Positions 22,008-29,629 of a stretch of DNA of 64,000 bases are shown in pieces. Positions within the stretch are counted from its first letter, which is position 1; the number at the start of each line of letters is the position of its first letter. Source of the DNA: RBC038 sp041390625 (lineage in GTDB: Bacteria; Chloroflexota; Dehalococcoidia; UBA2979); the NCBI GenBank assembly GCA_041390625.1, contig JAWKPM010000005.1, positions 124,001 to 188,000 on the forward strand, written 5' to 3'. The position numbers and the translations under genes were made by a program. The notes under the pieces were generated by a model. The model was given only the letters and a program-made list of their open reading frames with translations, had not been told where the DNA came from and did no database searches.

Positions 22008-22622
22008 TCAGCCCGAAGTGTCCTCGCGCTGTCTGGTGGCCATCGAAACGGTGTGCGTGCGGCCCTGCTTCACCTTCTCGTAGTTGCCGAACGCCTCGAT
22101 GAAGGCGCGCTCGATGAAGCGGCGCAGGCCGGAGATCGTCACGACTACGATGCGTCCGCCCGGGCGAAGCGCGCGCTCGGCGTCGTGAAAGAGGATCGAA
22201 TAGGCCTCGTTGCCGACCTTAGCGGGGAGGTTCGAGACCACGAGGTCGAATCGGCGGTCCGCGATGGCCTCGAAACCGTCGGAGAGCAACGCGTCGATGT
22301 TCTCGATGTTGTTGCGCGCGGCGTTGTCGCGCGCGTAGTCCACGGCCACGAAGTCGCGGTCGACCATCGTTGTCCGGCCTCGAGGGGCGAGGCGGGCGAG
22401 CGTGAGGCCGATGGGACCGTAGCCGCAGCCGAGATCGAGACAGTCGGCGTCGTCCGGCACCTCGATGTGGTCGAGGAGCAGTCGGGTGCCCTCATCGATG
22501 CCGCGCGGGGAGAAGAGGCCCCAGCGGCTGTGGAACGTCAGCTCGTGGCCTCGGATGGCCTCGGTGAAGACGAGGTCCTGGCGCAGGCGTTCGACGTCGG
22601 GCTTCGAGCGGGGCTGCGGCAT
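22008..22622 (-). CDS. Class I methyltransferase, RsmC/small-subunit rRNA type
   Basis: SAM-dependent methyltransferase of 204 residues. FHSRWGLFSPRGIDEGTRLLL, LDLGCGYGPIGLTLA (SAM loop) and the catalytic-type DLVVSNLPAK, a variant of the NPPF motif, place it with the RsmC-like MTS family that methylates guanine N2 in 16S rRNA or related targets. I prefer ATG 22622, which has GGAGGACGG directly upstream, to an in-frame ATG at 22667. It is divergent from the APH-type kinase gene. Confidence 0.85.
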   Translation of the reverse strand: MPQPRSKPDVERLRQDLVFTEAIRGHELTFHSRWGLFSPRGIDEGTRLLLDHIEVPDDADCLDLGCGYGPIGLTLARLAPRGRTTMVDRDFVAVDYARDNAARNNIENIDALLSDGFEAIADRRFDLVVSNLPAKVGNEAYSILFHDAERALRPGGRIVVVTISGLRRFIERAFIEAFGNYEKVKQGRTHTVSMATRQREDTSG

Positions 22623-22681
22623 CCGTCCTCCGGCGTCAGCGTCGAGCACGAGCGCGGCCGGAGTCAACGAGGGCGCGTCGA

Positions 22682-22687
22682 TAGACT
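22682..22687 (+). promoter_or_regulatory. TANNNT -10 box for a leaderless APH-type gene
   Basis: TAGACT lies 6 nt before the ATG at 22694, and no ribosome site is present, so transcription should start at or next to the start codon. Confidence 0.5.
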
Positions 22688-22693
22688 GGCGGG

Positions 22694-23665
22694 ATGAAGG
22701 ACTTCGACACGGCGCCGCCGGGCGGTCGGTGGACCCCGCCGGACTTCAGCGACCTCGAACGGGTCGCACTCGACCTCGAGGCGTTCGCGCCGGACGCGGA
22801 GCCGATCGCGCCCCTGCGCCTCCTGGGCGAGGGGTTCTTCTCGGTGGCGCTGGCGACGGCTTCGGACCACGTCTTTCGCCTCGGGACAGCGCCCGGCGTG
22901 TTCGAGCGCTACGAGAAGGAGTGGCGGCTGCTGCCGTGGCTGCGCGAGCACGAGCTGCCGCTCGAGGCGCCACGGCCTCGATGGCTGCTGGTGCCGGGTG
23001 ATGCGTTCCCCTTCGGTGGGACGGGCTATCCGATGCTGCCCGGCGTCCAGATGACAGCCGACCTCATCGCGCAGGGTGATCGAGCGGCGCTCATCCGCCA
23101 GATCGCAGAGTTGCTCGTCGCCCTCCATGCGATGCCCACCGAGGAGCTTGCGGCGCTCGGCGTGCCGGGCCCGGAGCTCGAGCGGACGTGGGAGCGCGAG
23201 TGGCACGAGGCCTCGATGGCGGTGCTCCCCTCGGTGCTGTCGGCTCCGGAGATGGAGGCCGTCGCGCGCTGGTGGGAGGGGTTCCTCGACGTGCGCGATG
23301 CCTACAACGGGCCGCTGGTGCTGCTGCATCGAGACATCGGAGACGAGAACCTGCTGGCCTCGGAGGATGGCAGTCACCTCGTGGGGGTGATCGACTGGGA
23401 GCACGCCGCCGTGGGCGACCCGATGTACGACTTCGCGCACCTGCGGTTCATCGGCCTCGACTTCCAGCGCGAAGCGATTGAGGCGTACCAGGACCTCGGC
23501 GGGCGTGTGGACGGCGGGATGCACGAGCGCCTCGATTGGAACTGGCAGCTCGCGCCCTTCCCGGGGATCAGCCGAACGTGGCGACGGGGCGAGCAGATCG
23601 ACGGCGACGAGGTGCGAGCGTCGCTTCAACGGCACGGTGTGCTCGAGGGGGTGACGAATGACTGA
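22694..23665 (+). CDS. Aminoglycoside phosphotransferase-family kinase
   Basis: Protein-kinase-like fold enzyme of 323 residues. LLGEGFFSVALATA forms the nucleotide loop, LLHRDIGDENLL is the catalytic Brenner motif (HxDxxxxN) and GVIDWEHAAVGDPMYDFAHL the metal-binding DxD-like segment. APH-family members phosphorylate antibiotics, choline, homoserine and other small alcohols; there is no resistance context here, so a metabolic kinase is as likely. It starts at ATG 22694 with a leaderless-type promoter. Its stop overlaps the start of the RibD-like gene by 8 nt (ATGACTGA), so the two are coupled. Confidence 0.85.
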   Translation: MKDFDTAPPGGRWTPPDFSDLERVALDLEAFAPDAEPIAPLRLLGEGFFSVALATASDHVFRLGTAPGVFERYEKEWRLLPWLREHELPLEAPRPRWLLVPGDAFPFGGTGYPMLPGVQMTADLIAQGDRAALIRQIAELLVALHAMPTEELAALGVPGPELERTWEREWHEASMAVLPSVLSAPEMEAVARWWEGFLDVRDAYNGPLVLLHRDIGDENLLASEDGSHLVGVIDWEHAAVGDPMYDFAHLRFIGLDFQREAIEAYQDLGGRVDGGMHERLDWNWQLAPFPGISRTWRRGEQIDGDEVRASLQRHGVLEGVTND

Positions 23666-24428
23666 CGCCGGAGCGCCGAACGTGGGCCTGGGGCGGCCGG
23701 ACTACACGGCGCTCGAGTTTGGACCGCCCCTCGATGACCGGCCGTACGTGATCGCGAACATGGTCTCGTCGGCGGACGGGAAGGTGGTCGTCGAGGGGAC
23801 CGAGCAGGGCCTCGGATCGCCGGACGACCAGGCGCTGATGCGCGAGCTGCGCTTCCACGCTGACGTGGTGATGAACGGCGCAGGGACACTGCGGGCCAGC
23901 GGCACCTCGTCGCGCGTGCCGGAAGCCCTGCAACAGCGCCGCATCGCAGCCGGGAAGCCCGCGAACCCCCTCGGCGCGGTGGTGACCTCGAGTGGCGCGC
24001 TGCCGCTGGACCGAGCGTTCTTCACGGCGCGCGACTTCGAGGCGATGGTCTTCGCCTCGGAGGAGGCCGGCGGCGAGCGCCTCGAGGCGCTGCGGGCGAC
24101 GGGGCGGCCGCTGGTGGTCATGCCCTCGGATGCCGGTATCGCGTGGGTGCTGCGACACATGAGGCAGGAGCTCGGCGCCTCGCTGCTGCTGGTCGAAGGC
24201 GGGCCATCGCTGAACGGCGAGCTGTTCGACGGCGGGCTCATCGACGAGCTGTTCCTCACGGTGGGCTCGGTCGTGGTCGCCGGGGACGGGACGAAGACGG
24301 CGGTGCAGAGCGAGCGGCCGCCGGACCTCGATGCGCTGACACGCCTCGACCTGGTCTCGGCGGCGGTCAACGCGGCGACGAGCGAGGTGTACCTGCGCTA
24401 TCGCATCGATGGGCGTGGGGCGCGGTAG
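23658..24428 (+). CDS. RibD C-terminal domain / dihydrofolate reductase-like protein
   Basis: NADPH-dependent reductase-fold protein of 256 residues. YVIANMVSSADGKVV near residue 30, DVVMNGAGTLRASG and the later LLLVEGGPSLNGELF are typical of the RibD_C family (pyrimidine deaminase-reductase reductase half and its relatives). There is no deaminase domain. It may reduce a riboflavin-pathway sugar or an unrelated pterin-like substrate. It is co-translated with the APH-type kinase, and its 3' end overlaps a convergent GNAT gene by 31 bp. Confidence 0.85.
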   Translation: MTDAGAPNVGLGRPDYTALEFGPPLDDRPYVIANMVSSADGKVVVEGTEQGLGSPDDQALMRELRFHADVVMNGAGTLRASGTSSRVPEALQQRRIAAGKPANPLGAVVTSSGALPLDRAFFTARDFEAMVFASEEAGGERLEALRATGRPLVVMPSDAGIAWVLRHMRQELGASLLLVEGGPSLNGELFDGGLIDELFLTVGSVVVAGDGTKTAVQSERPPDLDALTRLDLVSAAVNAATSEVYLRYRIDGRGAR

Positions 24429-24928
24429 CGGACCTCGGGGAGGTATGTGTCGCCGAACGGGTGGAGCTCGCGGGCGCCGTCGGCGGCCCAGCCGTGGCGC
24501 TCGTAGAAGCGGCGGGCGCGGGGATTCTCCTCGAGGGTCCAGAGCGTGAGCACCTCGAAGTCGCGAGCGAGGGCCTCAATGGCGGCGCCGAAGAGGGCAT
24601 CGGCGACACCGGTGCCCCAGCGCTCGGGTGAGACGAACAGCAGGTAGAGCTGGCCGGCCTGCTCCTCGAGGGCGGCTCCGCCCTCGAGTGTGAACCGTGG
24701 ACCGAACCAGGCGAAGCCAACGACCTCGGTACCACGTGTTGCCACGAGGAGCGTCGAGCCGGGCCGATCGGTCAGGACGGTGCGCCACTCGGGGAGTCGA
24801 TCCTCGACCGGACGGTCGAGGTCGGCGTCCGGGATCACGCCTCGATGGGCGGCGCGGCGGGCCTCGACCCAGATGGTCGCACACGCCTCGATGTCGGCCG
24901 GCGTGGCCGGCCTGAGCTCAACGTCCAT
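24398..24928 (-). CDS. GNAT-family N-acetyltransferase
   Basis: Acetyl-CoA-dependent acyltransferase of 176 residues. The beta4-alpha3 acetyl-CoA site reads LYLLFVSPERWGTGVADALF and the C-terminal NPRARRFYERHGW is the usual motif B. The Gln/Arg-x-x-Gly-x-Gly loop is degenerate (ERWGTGV). The substrate is unknown. It begins at ATG 24928 and overlaps the convergent RibD-like gene. Confidence 0.85.
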   Translation of the reverse strand: MDVELRPATPADIEACATIWVEARRAAHRGVIPDADLDRPVEDRLPEWRTVLTDRPGSTLLVATRGTEVVGFAWFGPRFTLEGGAALEEQAGQLYLLFVSPERWGTGVADALFGAAIEALARDFEVLTLWTLEENPRARRFYERHGWAADGARELHPFGDTYLPEVRYRAPRPSMR

Positions 24929-24971
24929 CGGAGATGCCGGCGCCGGACGCGGTCATCCGGCGCCGGTCACG

Positions 24972-25115
24972 CTATCGAGCGGCGGTCGAGGGACTGTCGT
25001 GGCGCAGCCGCGCCTCGCGATTCCGCCGATGCGAACCGATCGCCGCGGCGACGATGCCGACGACGAGGGACACTTCCAACCAGGAAGCAACAACCAGTGC
25101 GATCCACCAACCCAT
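24972..25115 (-). CDS. Small single-pass membrane protein, 47 residues
   Basis: A short gene not expected from long-ORF searches. ATG 25115 has GGGAGGG 5 nt upstream. The product has one membrane helix at about 4-28 (IALVVASWLEVSLVVGIVA) and a basic, Arg-rich cytoplasmic tail (SHRRNREARLRH), an arrangement common in real small membrane proteins. It fills most of the 336-bp space between the GNAT and hydrolase genes. No family is recognised. Confidence 0.55.
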   Translation of the reverse strand: MGWWIALVVASWLEVSLVVGIVAAAIGSHRRNREARLRHDSPSTAAR

Positions 25116-25264
25116 TCGACCCTCCCTACGAGCAGAGGATGTCGCGGCCAGAGGGTACCGCCGCTATCGCGTTTTGTCATGCCTCCGTAACGATCTCCAC
25201 GCCCTCCGATACGTTTCACCGGTGGGCCCGGGAGCGGCAAGAGGGAGGATTCCGCAGGATCTCG

Positions 25265-26143
25265 TCAGGCGGTCACCGGCGTGTGGCGCCTGAGGAAGTC
25301 GAGGATCGCCGCTTCTCCCTCGGAGGTGCTGCTGGCGGCGCCGTGCTCCTCGCCCTCGAAGAGGCGGACCTCGACGTTCGACATGCCCTCGGCGAGCTTC
25401 TCCCACTCGACGTTCGGGTAGACGGTGTCGGCGGTGCCGTAGACGACGAGCACGGGCATCTTGAGCTCGTGGAACCTCGACGTGGCGTCGAAGTCGAGGT
25501 GGGCCGCGTAGGTGCGGAGCTCGGCGCCGTACTTGTAGATGCGCTCCTCGCGAGGGATGGCGGAGAGCTGGGCCTGGATGGCGGCTCGACGCTCATCGCG
25601 CTGGCGCTGCTCTTCCTCGGACTGGGCGGGACGCGCGGCCGCGAACAGGTTGAGGCCGACGGTGCCGCCCTCGCGGCGAGCCTCATAGGCGGCGTCGACG
25701 CCCTTCGTGTTCAGCACCTCGATGCGCTCGCGGAGCTTGCCGAGGAGGTCGGGGTCCTGCGAGAGCCACGGTGCGGTCTCGGCGATGACGAGGCCGGCGC
25801 AGGCGTCGGGGTGCTCGAGTCCGAAGGTGGTGGCGATGGGGCCGCCGGCCGAGGTGCCCCAAACGAAGGCCTGCTCCTGGCCGAGGTGACGCAGCAGCTC
25901 GCGGATGTCCGAGGCGAAGAGCGACATGGTGTGTGGCACGTCGGGGAAGCCGGAGCGACCGGAGGAGCGGCGGTCCGGCAGGATCACCTGGAAGTGGGGC
26001 GCGAAGCGCTCCACCCATCCGGGCACGTTGCCGCCGGCGCCGGTGCCGAGGCCGCCGAAGCCGCCGTGGGCGAAGACGAGCGGGAAGCCGGAGCCGTGGG
26101 TCTCGTAGTAGATCTCGGTGCCGTTGATCTGGGCGGTCGGCAT
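25265..26143 (-). CDS. Alpha/beta-fold hydrolase
   Basis: Cytoplasmic alpha/beta hydrolase of 292 residues. The oxyanion segment is AHGGFGGLG, the nucleophile elbow FVWGTSAGG (Ser in GxSxG), the acid Asp is in VYGTADTVYP and the His in GEEHGA. RSSGRSG after the second strand fits the haloalkane dehalogenase / epoxide hydrolase / lactonase type. The substrate is unknown. ATG 26143 follows GAGGGAG. Confidence 0.9.
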   Translation of the reverse strand: MPTAQINGTEIYYETHGSGFPLVFAHGGFGGLGTGAGGNVPGWVERFAPHFQVILPDRRSSGRSGFPDVPHTMSLFASDIRELLRHLGQEQAFVWGTSAGGPIATTFGLEHPDACAGLVIAETAPWLSQDPDLLGKLRERIEVLNTKGVDAAYEARREGGTVGLNLFAAARPAQSEEEQRQRDERRAAIQAQLSAIPREERIYKYGAELRTYAAHLDFDATSRFHELKMPVLVVYGTADTVYPNVEWEKLAEGMSNVEVRLFEGEEHGAASSTSEGEAAILDFLRRHTPVTA

Positions 26144-26192
26144 CGGTGGTGCGCTCCCTCGATGTGTCGGTGCGGGTGGGTCTTCGGGGGGA

Positions 26193-26759
26193 TTATGCCC
26201 CTCGATGGCAAGCCTCGGTGGGGGCCGCTCCGGGCGCGAACCAGGTTGATTGACTCGATTGTTCTCGGTCGTCCGGGTCGGCGTCCGGATTCGAACTTGA
26301 TTGACTCGATTGTGAGGTGCGGTTGGGGAGATCCGGATTCTCGATGACCAGCCAGGGCTTGAGCGCGCGAATCAGTGCAGCCTCGCGCGGGTCGCGCTGG
26401 AGGCGGACGTTCCAGGCGTCCGCAGCGATCGTCATGACGAGGTTCATCGCAGCGAGGTAGAGCTCGATGCGGCGAGCACGCGTGTCGGCAGGGTCGGGGA
26501 GCGGCGGCAGGGCGTCGGCGCCTTGCAGGGCACCGGCTGTGGCGTTGCGAAGAGCGAGGCGGAGGAGCTCGCGCACGGCGGGCGGGAAGAAGCGCAGCAG
26601 CGCATCGAAGGGCGCCTCGCGGACGAGCGCCTCGAGCTCGGCATCCGCGAGGTCGTGCGGCGAACGCCGGACGGCGTTGCGGTTGCCGCGGGGAGCGCCG
26701 GCACCGGGACGGCGTCCGCCCCAGTTGCGGCCTCGGGGCGTCGCTTCGGACTCGGACAT
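26193..26759 (-). CDS. Uncharacterised protein with GGRRPGAG motif
   Basis: A 188-residue protein. Near its N-terminus WGGRRPGAGAPRGNRNA matches the Gly/Arg/Pro motif found at the start of phage small terminase-like and many uncharacterised Chloroflexota proteins. The middle (about 30-140) is helical and Arg/Leu/Ala-rich; the C-terminal 45 residues are Ser/Gln-rich and disordered. Part of that tail is made by a 17-bp direct repeat at 26246 and 26297, each encoding QSSQS. No terminase or other phage gene is nearby. The ribosome site is poor (GAGGC). Function unknown. Confidence 0.6.
   Translation of the reverse strand: MSESEATPRGRNWGGRRPGAGAPRGNRNAVRRSPHDLADAELEALVREAPFDALLRFFPPAVRELLRLALRNATAGALQGADALPPLPDPADTRARRIELYLAAMNLVMTIAADAWNVRLQRDPREAALIRALKPWLVIENPDLPNRTSQSSQSSSNPDADPDDREQSSQSTWFAPGAAPTEACHRGA
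26246..26313. repeat. 17-bp direct repeat, two copies 51 bp apart
   Basis: TTGATTGACTCGATTGT occurs at 26246-26262 and 26297-26313, inside the 3' end of the GGRRPGAG gene. The spacing of 51 bp is a multiple of three, so both copies encode the same residues. It is AT-richer than everything around it. Confidence 0.7.
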
Positions 26760-26897
26760 GCCTCGATCGTGGGGACTCGGGGCGGGAACACCGAGGGGGA
26801 GGTGGCACCAACGGGGCCCCGGCGGCGGGAGCGCCTCGTTGTCTGCGTTTATGCGGCGGCGACCGAACGCGGGCATAGAGTGGTTCGAGGGGGTGCG

Positions 26898-27809
26898 ATG
26901 GGGCATCAGCACGGCGGCACATCGCGAGCGGCGAGCGGCGGGGAGCGGCACGTGCGGCCGCTCGCCGTCACGTTCGGCCTCGTGGCGGTCTTCCTGGTGG
27001 TGGAGGCCGTCGGCGGCTTCCTGACCAACTCGCTGGCGCTGCTGTCGGACGCGGGTCACATGCTGACCGACGCGGTGGGCCTCGGCATGGCGCTGGGTGC
27101 GATCACGACGGCGAGCCGGGTCGCCGGAGGACGACGCCGGACGTACGGGCTGTACCGCCTCGAGATCCTCGCGGCGCTGGCGAACGCGGCGCTGCTCTTC
27201 GGCGTCGCGGGCTTCGTGCTGTGGGAGGCCGGGCGGCGCTTCATGGACCCGCCCGAGGTCGCGAGCGGGGCGATGCTCGCGGTGGCGACGGCGGGCCTGG
27301 TCGTGAACCTCGTGAGCTGGCAGCTACTGCGGGCAGGCGCGAGCGAGAGCCTGAACGTGGAAGGTGCGCTGCTGGAGGTGCTGGCCGACCTGGTGGGGTC
27401 GGTGGGCGTGATCGTGGCAGCGGCGATCACCCTGACGACGGGGTGGGCGTACGCGGATCCGCTCTTCGGGGCGGGCATCGGGCTGTTCATCCTGCCTCGA
27501 GCGTGGCGGCTGGGCGGGCGGGCGCTGCGCGTGCTGGTGCAGGCGGCGCCGCCGGAGATCGACCTCGAGGCGTTGCGCGCGGACCTCGAGGAGCTGGACG
27601 GGGTGCTGGACGTGCACGATCTGCACGTGTGGACGCTGACCTCTGAGATGGATGTGGCCTCGCTGCACCTGATGACGGAGGAGACGCGCGACGCGCATGC
27701 GGTGCTGGACGAGGCGAACGCGCTGCTGCGAGATCGCTATCGCATCGGCCACGCAACGCTGCAGGTGGAGCCGGCGTCGCACGGCGAGTGCGTCGAGACG
27801 AGCTGGTAG
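26898..27809 (+). CDS. Cation diffusion facilitator metal transporter
   Basis: Membrane proton/metal antiporter of the CDF (CzcD/ZitB) family, 303 residues with six predicted helices and a C-terminal HDLHVW ferredoxin-like domain. The first transport-site motif is intact in helix 2 (SDAGHMLTD, His54 and Asp58). The matching motif in helix 5 reads NVEGALLEVLAD, so the usual His is Glu160, paired with Asp164. That change could alter metal choice. The intracellular His loop is absent and the N-terminus has only MGHQH. I start at ATG 26898, since the open frame upstream overlaps the divergent gene and the homology begins here. Confidence 0.9.
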   Translation: MGHQHGGTSRAASGGERHVRPLAVTFGLVAVFLVVEAVGGFLTNSLALLSDAGHMLTDAVGLGMALGAITTASRVAGGRRRTYGLYRLEILAALANAALLFGVAGFVLWEAGRRFMDPPEVASGAMLAVATAGLVVNLVSWQLLRAGASESLNVEGALLEVLADLVGSVGVIVAAAITLTTGWAYADPLFGAGIGLFILPRAWRLGGRALRVLVQAAPPEIDLEALRADLEELDGVLDVHDLHVWTLTSEMDVASLHLMTEETRDAHAVLDEANALLRDRYRIGHATLQVEPASHGECVETSW

Positions 27810-27814
27810 AAGCC

Positions 27815-27925
27815 CTCGCGTCCGCGAGGCGTCCGAGCGAGGTCGGTTCCTTCGGCGGGGCTCGCCCGCCCACCCCGGATCGTGGCGGCTTCGCTCCCAC
27901 CCTCTTTCCTTGGATTTCCTTTGAG
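27815..27925. repeat. Intergenic element with CG-rich hairpin words
   Basis: The space between the CDF and MpaB-like genes contains GCTCGCCCGCCCACC and GGCGGCTTCGCTCCCACC followed by CTCTTTCCTT. Similar words in the same order recur at 28741-28880 and 42092-42185, so this looks like one copy of a degenerate interspersed intergenic repeat. The similarity was judged by eye. Confidence 0.4.
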
Positions 27926-27956
27926 GTTGCGCGGGTGTGCGCGAAACCTGCGCGTC

Positions 27957-27962
27957 TAGACT
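27957..27962 (+). promoter_or_regulatory. TANNNT -10 box for a leaderless MpaB-like gene
   Basis: TAGACT lies 8 nt before ATG 27971, with no ribosome site in between. Confidence 0.45.
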
Positions 27963-27970
27963 CCACCTCG

Positions 27971-28720
27971 ATGTTCGACAAAGCCTCGATGTTGCGGCGG
28001 GTGAACGGGGAGTCGGTGCTGCTCCTCGGTGGGGGGCGGGCGCTGCTGATGCAGCTGGCGCATCCCCTCGTGGCGCGCGGGGTGGCGGAACACAGCCACT
28101 TCGAGGCGGCGCCGCTGCGGCGGCTGGTGCGGACGCTCAGGCCGGTCTACGCGGTGGGGTTCGGGTCGGCGGGGCAGGCGGCGGGCGCGGCCTCGACGGT
28201 GCGAGCGCGGCATCGAGGGGTCGTGGGGGCCGGGTACAGCGCGCTCGACCCCGGCCTCGGGATGTGGGTGCACGCGACGCTCGTCGACTCGGCGCTGGTG
28301 ACGTACGAGCGCTTCGTGCGCCCGCTCGAGGCGCGCGAGCGAACGGCGTACTACCTCGAGATGCAGCGCCTCGGCGAGATGTTCGGGGTGCCGCGGGCGT
28401 CGCAGCCGGCGGGTGTGGCGGCCTTCGAGACGTACGTGGCCTCGATGGTGGGGACGTTGGACGTATCGGCGGAGGCGCGGCGGCTGGCGGCCTCGGTGTT
28501 CGCGACGCGGCCGTGGGAGCTCGCGCCGCTGACCGTGGCGAGTCGGTGGGTGACGGCGGGGCTGCTGCCACCTCGGTTGCGGGCGGGGTACGGACTGCGC
28601 TGGAGCTCGGTGGACGAGCGGTTACTGTCGGGGGTGGCGGCGACATGCCGCATCGGGGTGCCGATGCTGCCTCGACGGCTGCGTCGGCCGCCGGCGTTTC
28701 TCATGCCTCGAGAGGTATAG
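27971..28720 (+). CDS. DUF2236 / MpaB-like oxygenase-family protein
   Basis: A 249-residue protein of the DUF2236 family, to which the mycophenolic-acid enzyme MpaB and latex-clearing protein belong. Typical features are VNGESVLLLGGGRALLMQLAHPLVARGVAEHS near the N-terminus (segmented here as GGGRALLMQLAHPLVA) and the WVHATLVDSALVTYERF motif with its conserved His. Family members bind heme and oxidise hydrophobic compounds; the substrate is unknown. There is no signal peptide. The start was placed at ATG 27971, just after a TAGACT box. Confidence 0.8.
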   Translation: MFDKASMLRRVNGESVLLLGGGRALLMQLAHPLVARGVAEHSHFEAAPLRRLVRTLRPVYAVGFGSAGQAAGAASTVRARHRGVVGAGYSALDPGLGMWVHATLVDSALVTYERFVRPLEARERTAYYLEMQRLGEMFGVPRASQPAGVAAFETYVASMVGTLDVSAEARRLAASVFATRPWELAPLTVASRWVTAGLLPPRLRAGYGLRWSSVDERLLSGVAATCRIGVPMLPRRLRRPPAFLMPREV

Positions 28721-28740
28721 GGGCTTCGATGGTGCGCTAC

Positions 28741-28880
28741 ACGCGGGGGACGTGAGGTACGCGCCTTCGGCGCGCACGGGTTGTCTCCCCGTCGGAGGGT
28801 GGCCCACCCGCCCACCCTTCGGTCCCTGGGGGCTACGCCCCCAGCCCCCCGCTCGGAGGCCTGAAGGGGGTCGCTCCCTC
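28741..28880. repeat. Intergenic element with two perfect hairpins between convergent genes
   Basis: CGCGCC TTC GGCGCG (28760-28774) is a 6-bp hairpin, and CTGGGGGC TAC GCCCCCAG (28826-28844) an 8-bp hairpin. They lie between the MpaB-like gene and the convergent 50-residue gene, so the second could end transcription from both sides. The surrounding text (GGCCCACCCGCCCACCCTTC) resembles the elements at 27815 and 42092. Confidence 0.55.
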
Positions 28881-28894
28881 GAGACGGCTGGCGG

Positions 28895-29047
28895 CTATCC
28901 GAGGTCGATCGCCCCGGACTCGAACTCGTCGAGCGTGCGCGTGACGAGGAAGACCTGCCAGGTGTCGTGCTCGCTCAGCACCATCAGCGCGTCACTCGCG
29001 AGAGGAGGGCGCGAAGGGCCTACCACGGCGACGCGAGGGCTGTGCAT
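28895..29047 (-). CDS. Small hypothetical protein, 50 residues
   Basis: ATG 29047 has GAGGGTGG immediately upstream. The product (MHSPRVAVVGPSRPP at its start, ending FESGAIDLG) is soluble, with a beta-strand-like beginning that resembles the first strand of a Rossmann or SLOG-type fold. It follows the SLOG-like gene on the same strand by 37 bp and may be co-transcribed with it. No family is recognised. Confidence 0.4.
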   Translation of the reverse strand: MHSPRVAVVGPSRPPLASDALMVLSEHDTWQVFLVTRTLDEFESGAIDLG

Positions 29048-29084
29048 CCACCCTCGATGATCGAATGCGCGAGTCGCGGTCTTG

Positions 29085-29600
29085 TCATGCCTCGATTATC
29101 GGTGCGCGAGCGGGCGATCGTGGGGGGAGGCTGTCGGCGCCAGCCAGCGACTCGGCGAGTGTGACCGCCTCGATGGGGGTGGCGGCTCGGTGGATGGGGA
29201 GGTCGTTGCCCTCGTGGTCGCGGGCGGTCCACGTGTCGAGGCCGACGATGGGGCGACCGGCGATGGCGGCGAAGGCGATCTCGGAGAGGGTGCCGTAGGA
29301 ACCGCCGATGGCGATCACGGCCTCGGCACTGCGGGCGACGACGGCGTTGCGGGCGTGGCCGAGGCCGGTGGGGATGGGGACGTCGATGTGTGGGTTCGCC
29401 TCGGTGGCGTCGTCGCCGGGGAGGATGCCGACGGTGAGGCCTCCAGCGTCCTTGGCGCCTCGAGCGGCTTCGAGCATGACGCCGCCGCGGCCGCCGCAGA
29501 TGAGGATGTGGCCGCGGGCGGCGAGCTCCCGACCGACCTCGTAGGCGAGCGCGGCGAGGCGGTCGTGGTGGTTGCCGGAGCCGATGACGGCGATGCGCAT
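29085..29600 (-). CDS. SLOG-fold protein of the TIGR00725 / LOG-like group
   Basis: A 171-residue Rossmann-like protein. IAVIGSGNHH at the N-terminus, ILICGGRGGVMLEAARGAKDAGG in the middle and AIGGSYGTLSE in place of the PGGxGT motif put it in the TIGR00725 branch of the SLOG superfamily, related to LOG cytokinin-activating and nucleotide-binding proteins. The catalytic Arg/Glu pair of true LOG enzymes is only partly recognisable, so the activity is uncertain. TACCCT 6 nt before the ATG points to a leaderless transcript. Confidence 0.8.
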   Translation of the reverse strand: MRIAVIGSGNHHDRLAALAYEVGRELAARGHILICGGRGGVMLEAARGAKDAGGLTVGILPGDDATEANPHIDVPIPTGLGHARNAVVARSAEAVIAIGGSYGTLSEIAFAAIAGRPIVGLDTWTARDHEGNDLPIHRAATPIEAVTLAESLAGADSLPPRSPARAPIIEA

Positions 29601-29606
29601 GGCGGG

Positions 29607-29612
29607 AGGGTA
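29607..29612 (-). promoter_or_regulatory. TANNNT -10 box for the SLOG-like gene
   Basis: TACCCT reads on the minus strand, 6 nt before ATG 29600; no ribosome site is present. Confidence 0.5.
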
Positions 29613-29629
29613 GCGACCTCGAGAGGCGG

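Noticed and set aside
22694..23665. An antibiotic-resistance aminoglycoside phosphotransferase
   Set aside because: The fold matches, but this family includes many metabolic kinases and the neighbour is a RibD-like reductase. Nothing supports a resistance role.
26193..26759. A prophage remnant around the GGRRPGAG protein
   Set aside because: The motif occurs in phage small terminases, but no large terminase, portal, integrase or tail gene is near, and the neighbours are ordinary chromosomal genes.
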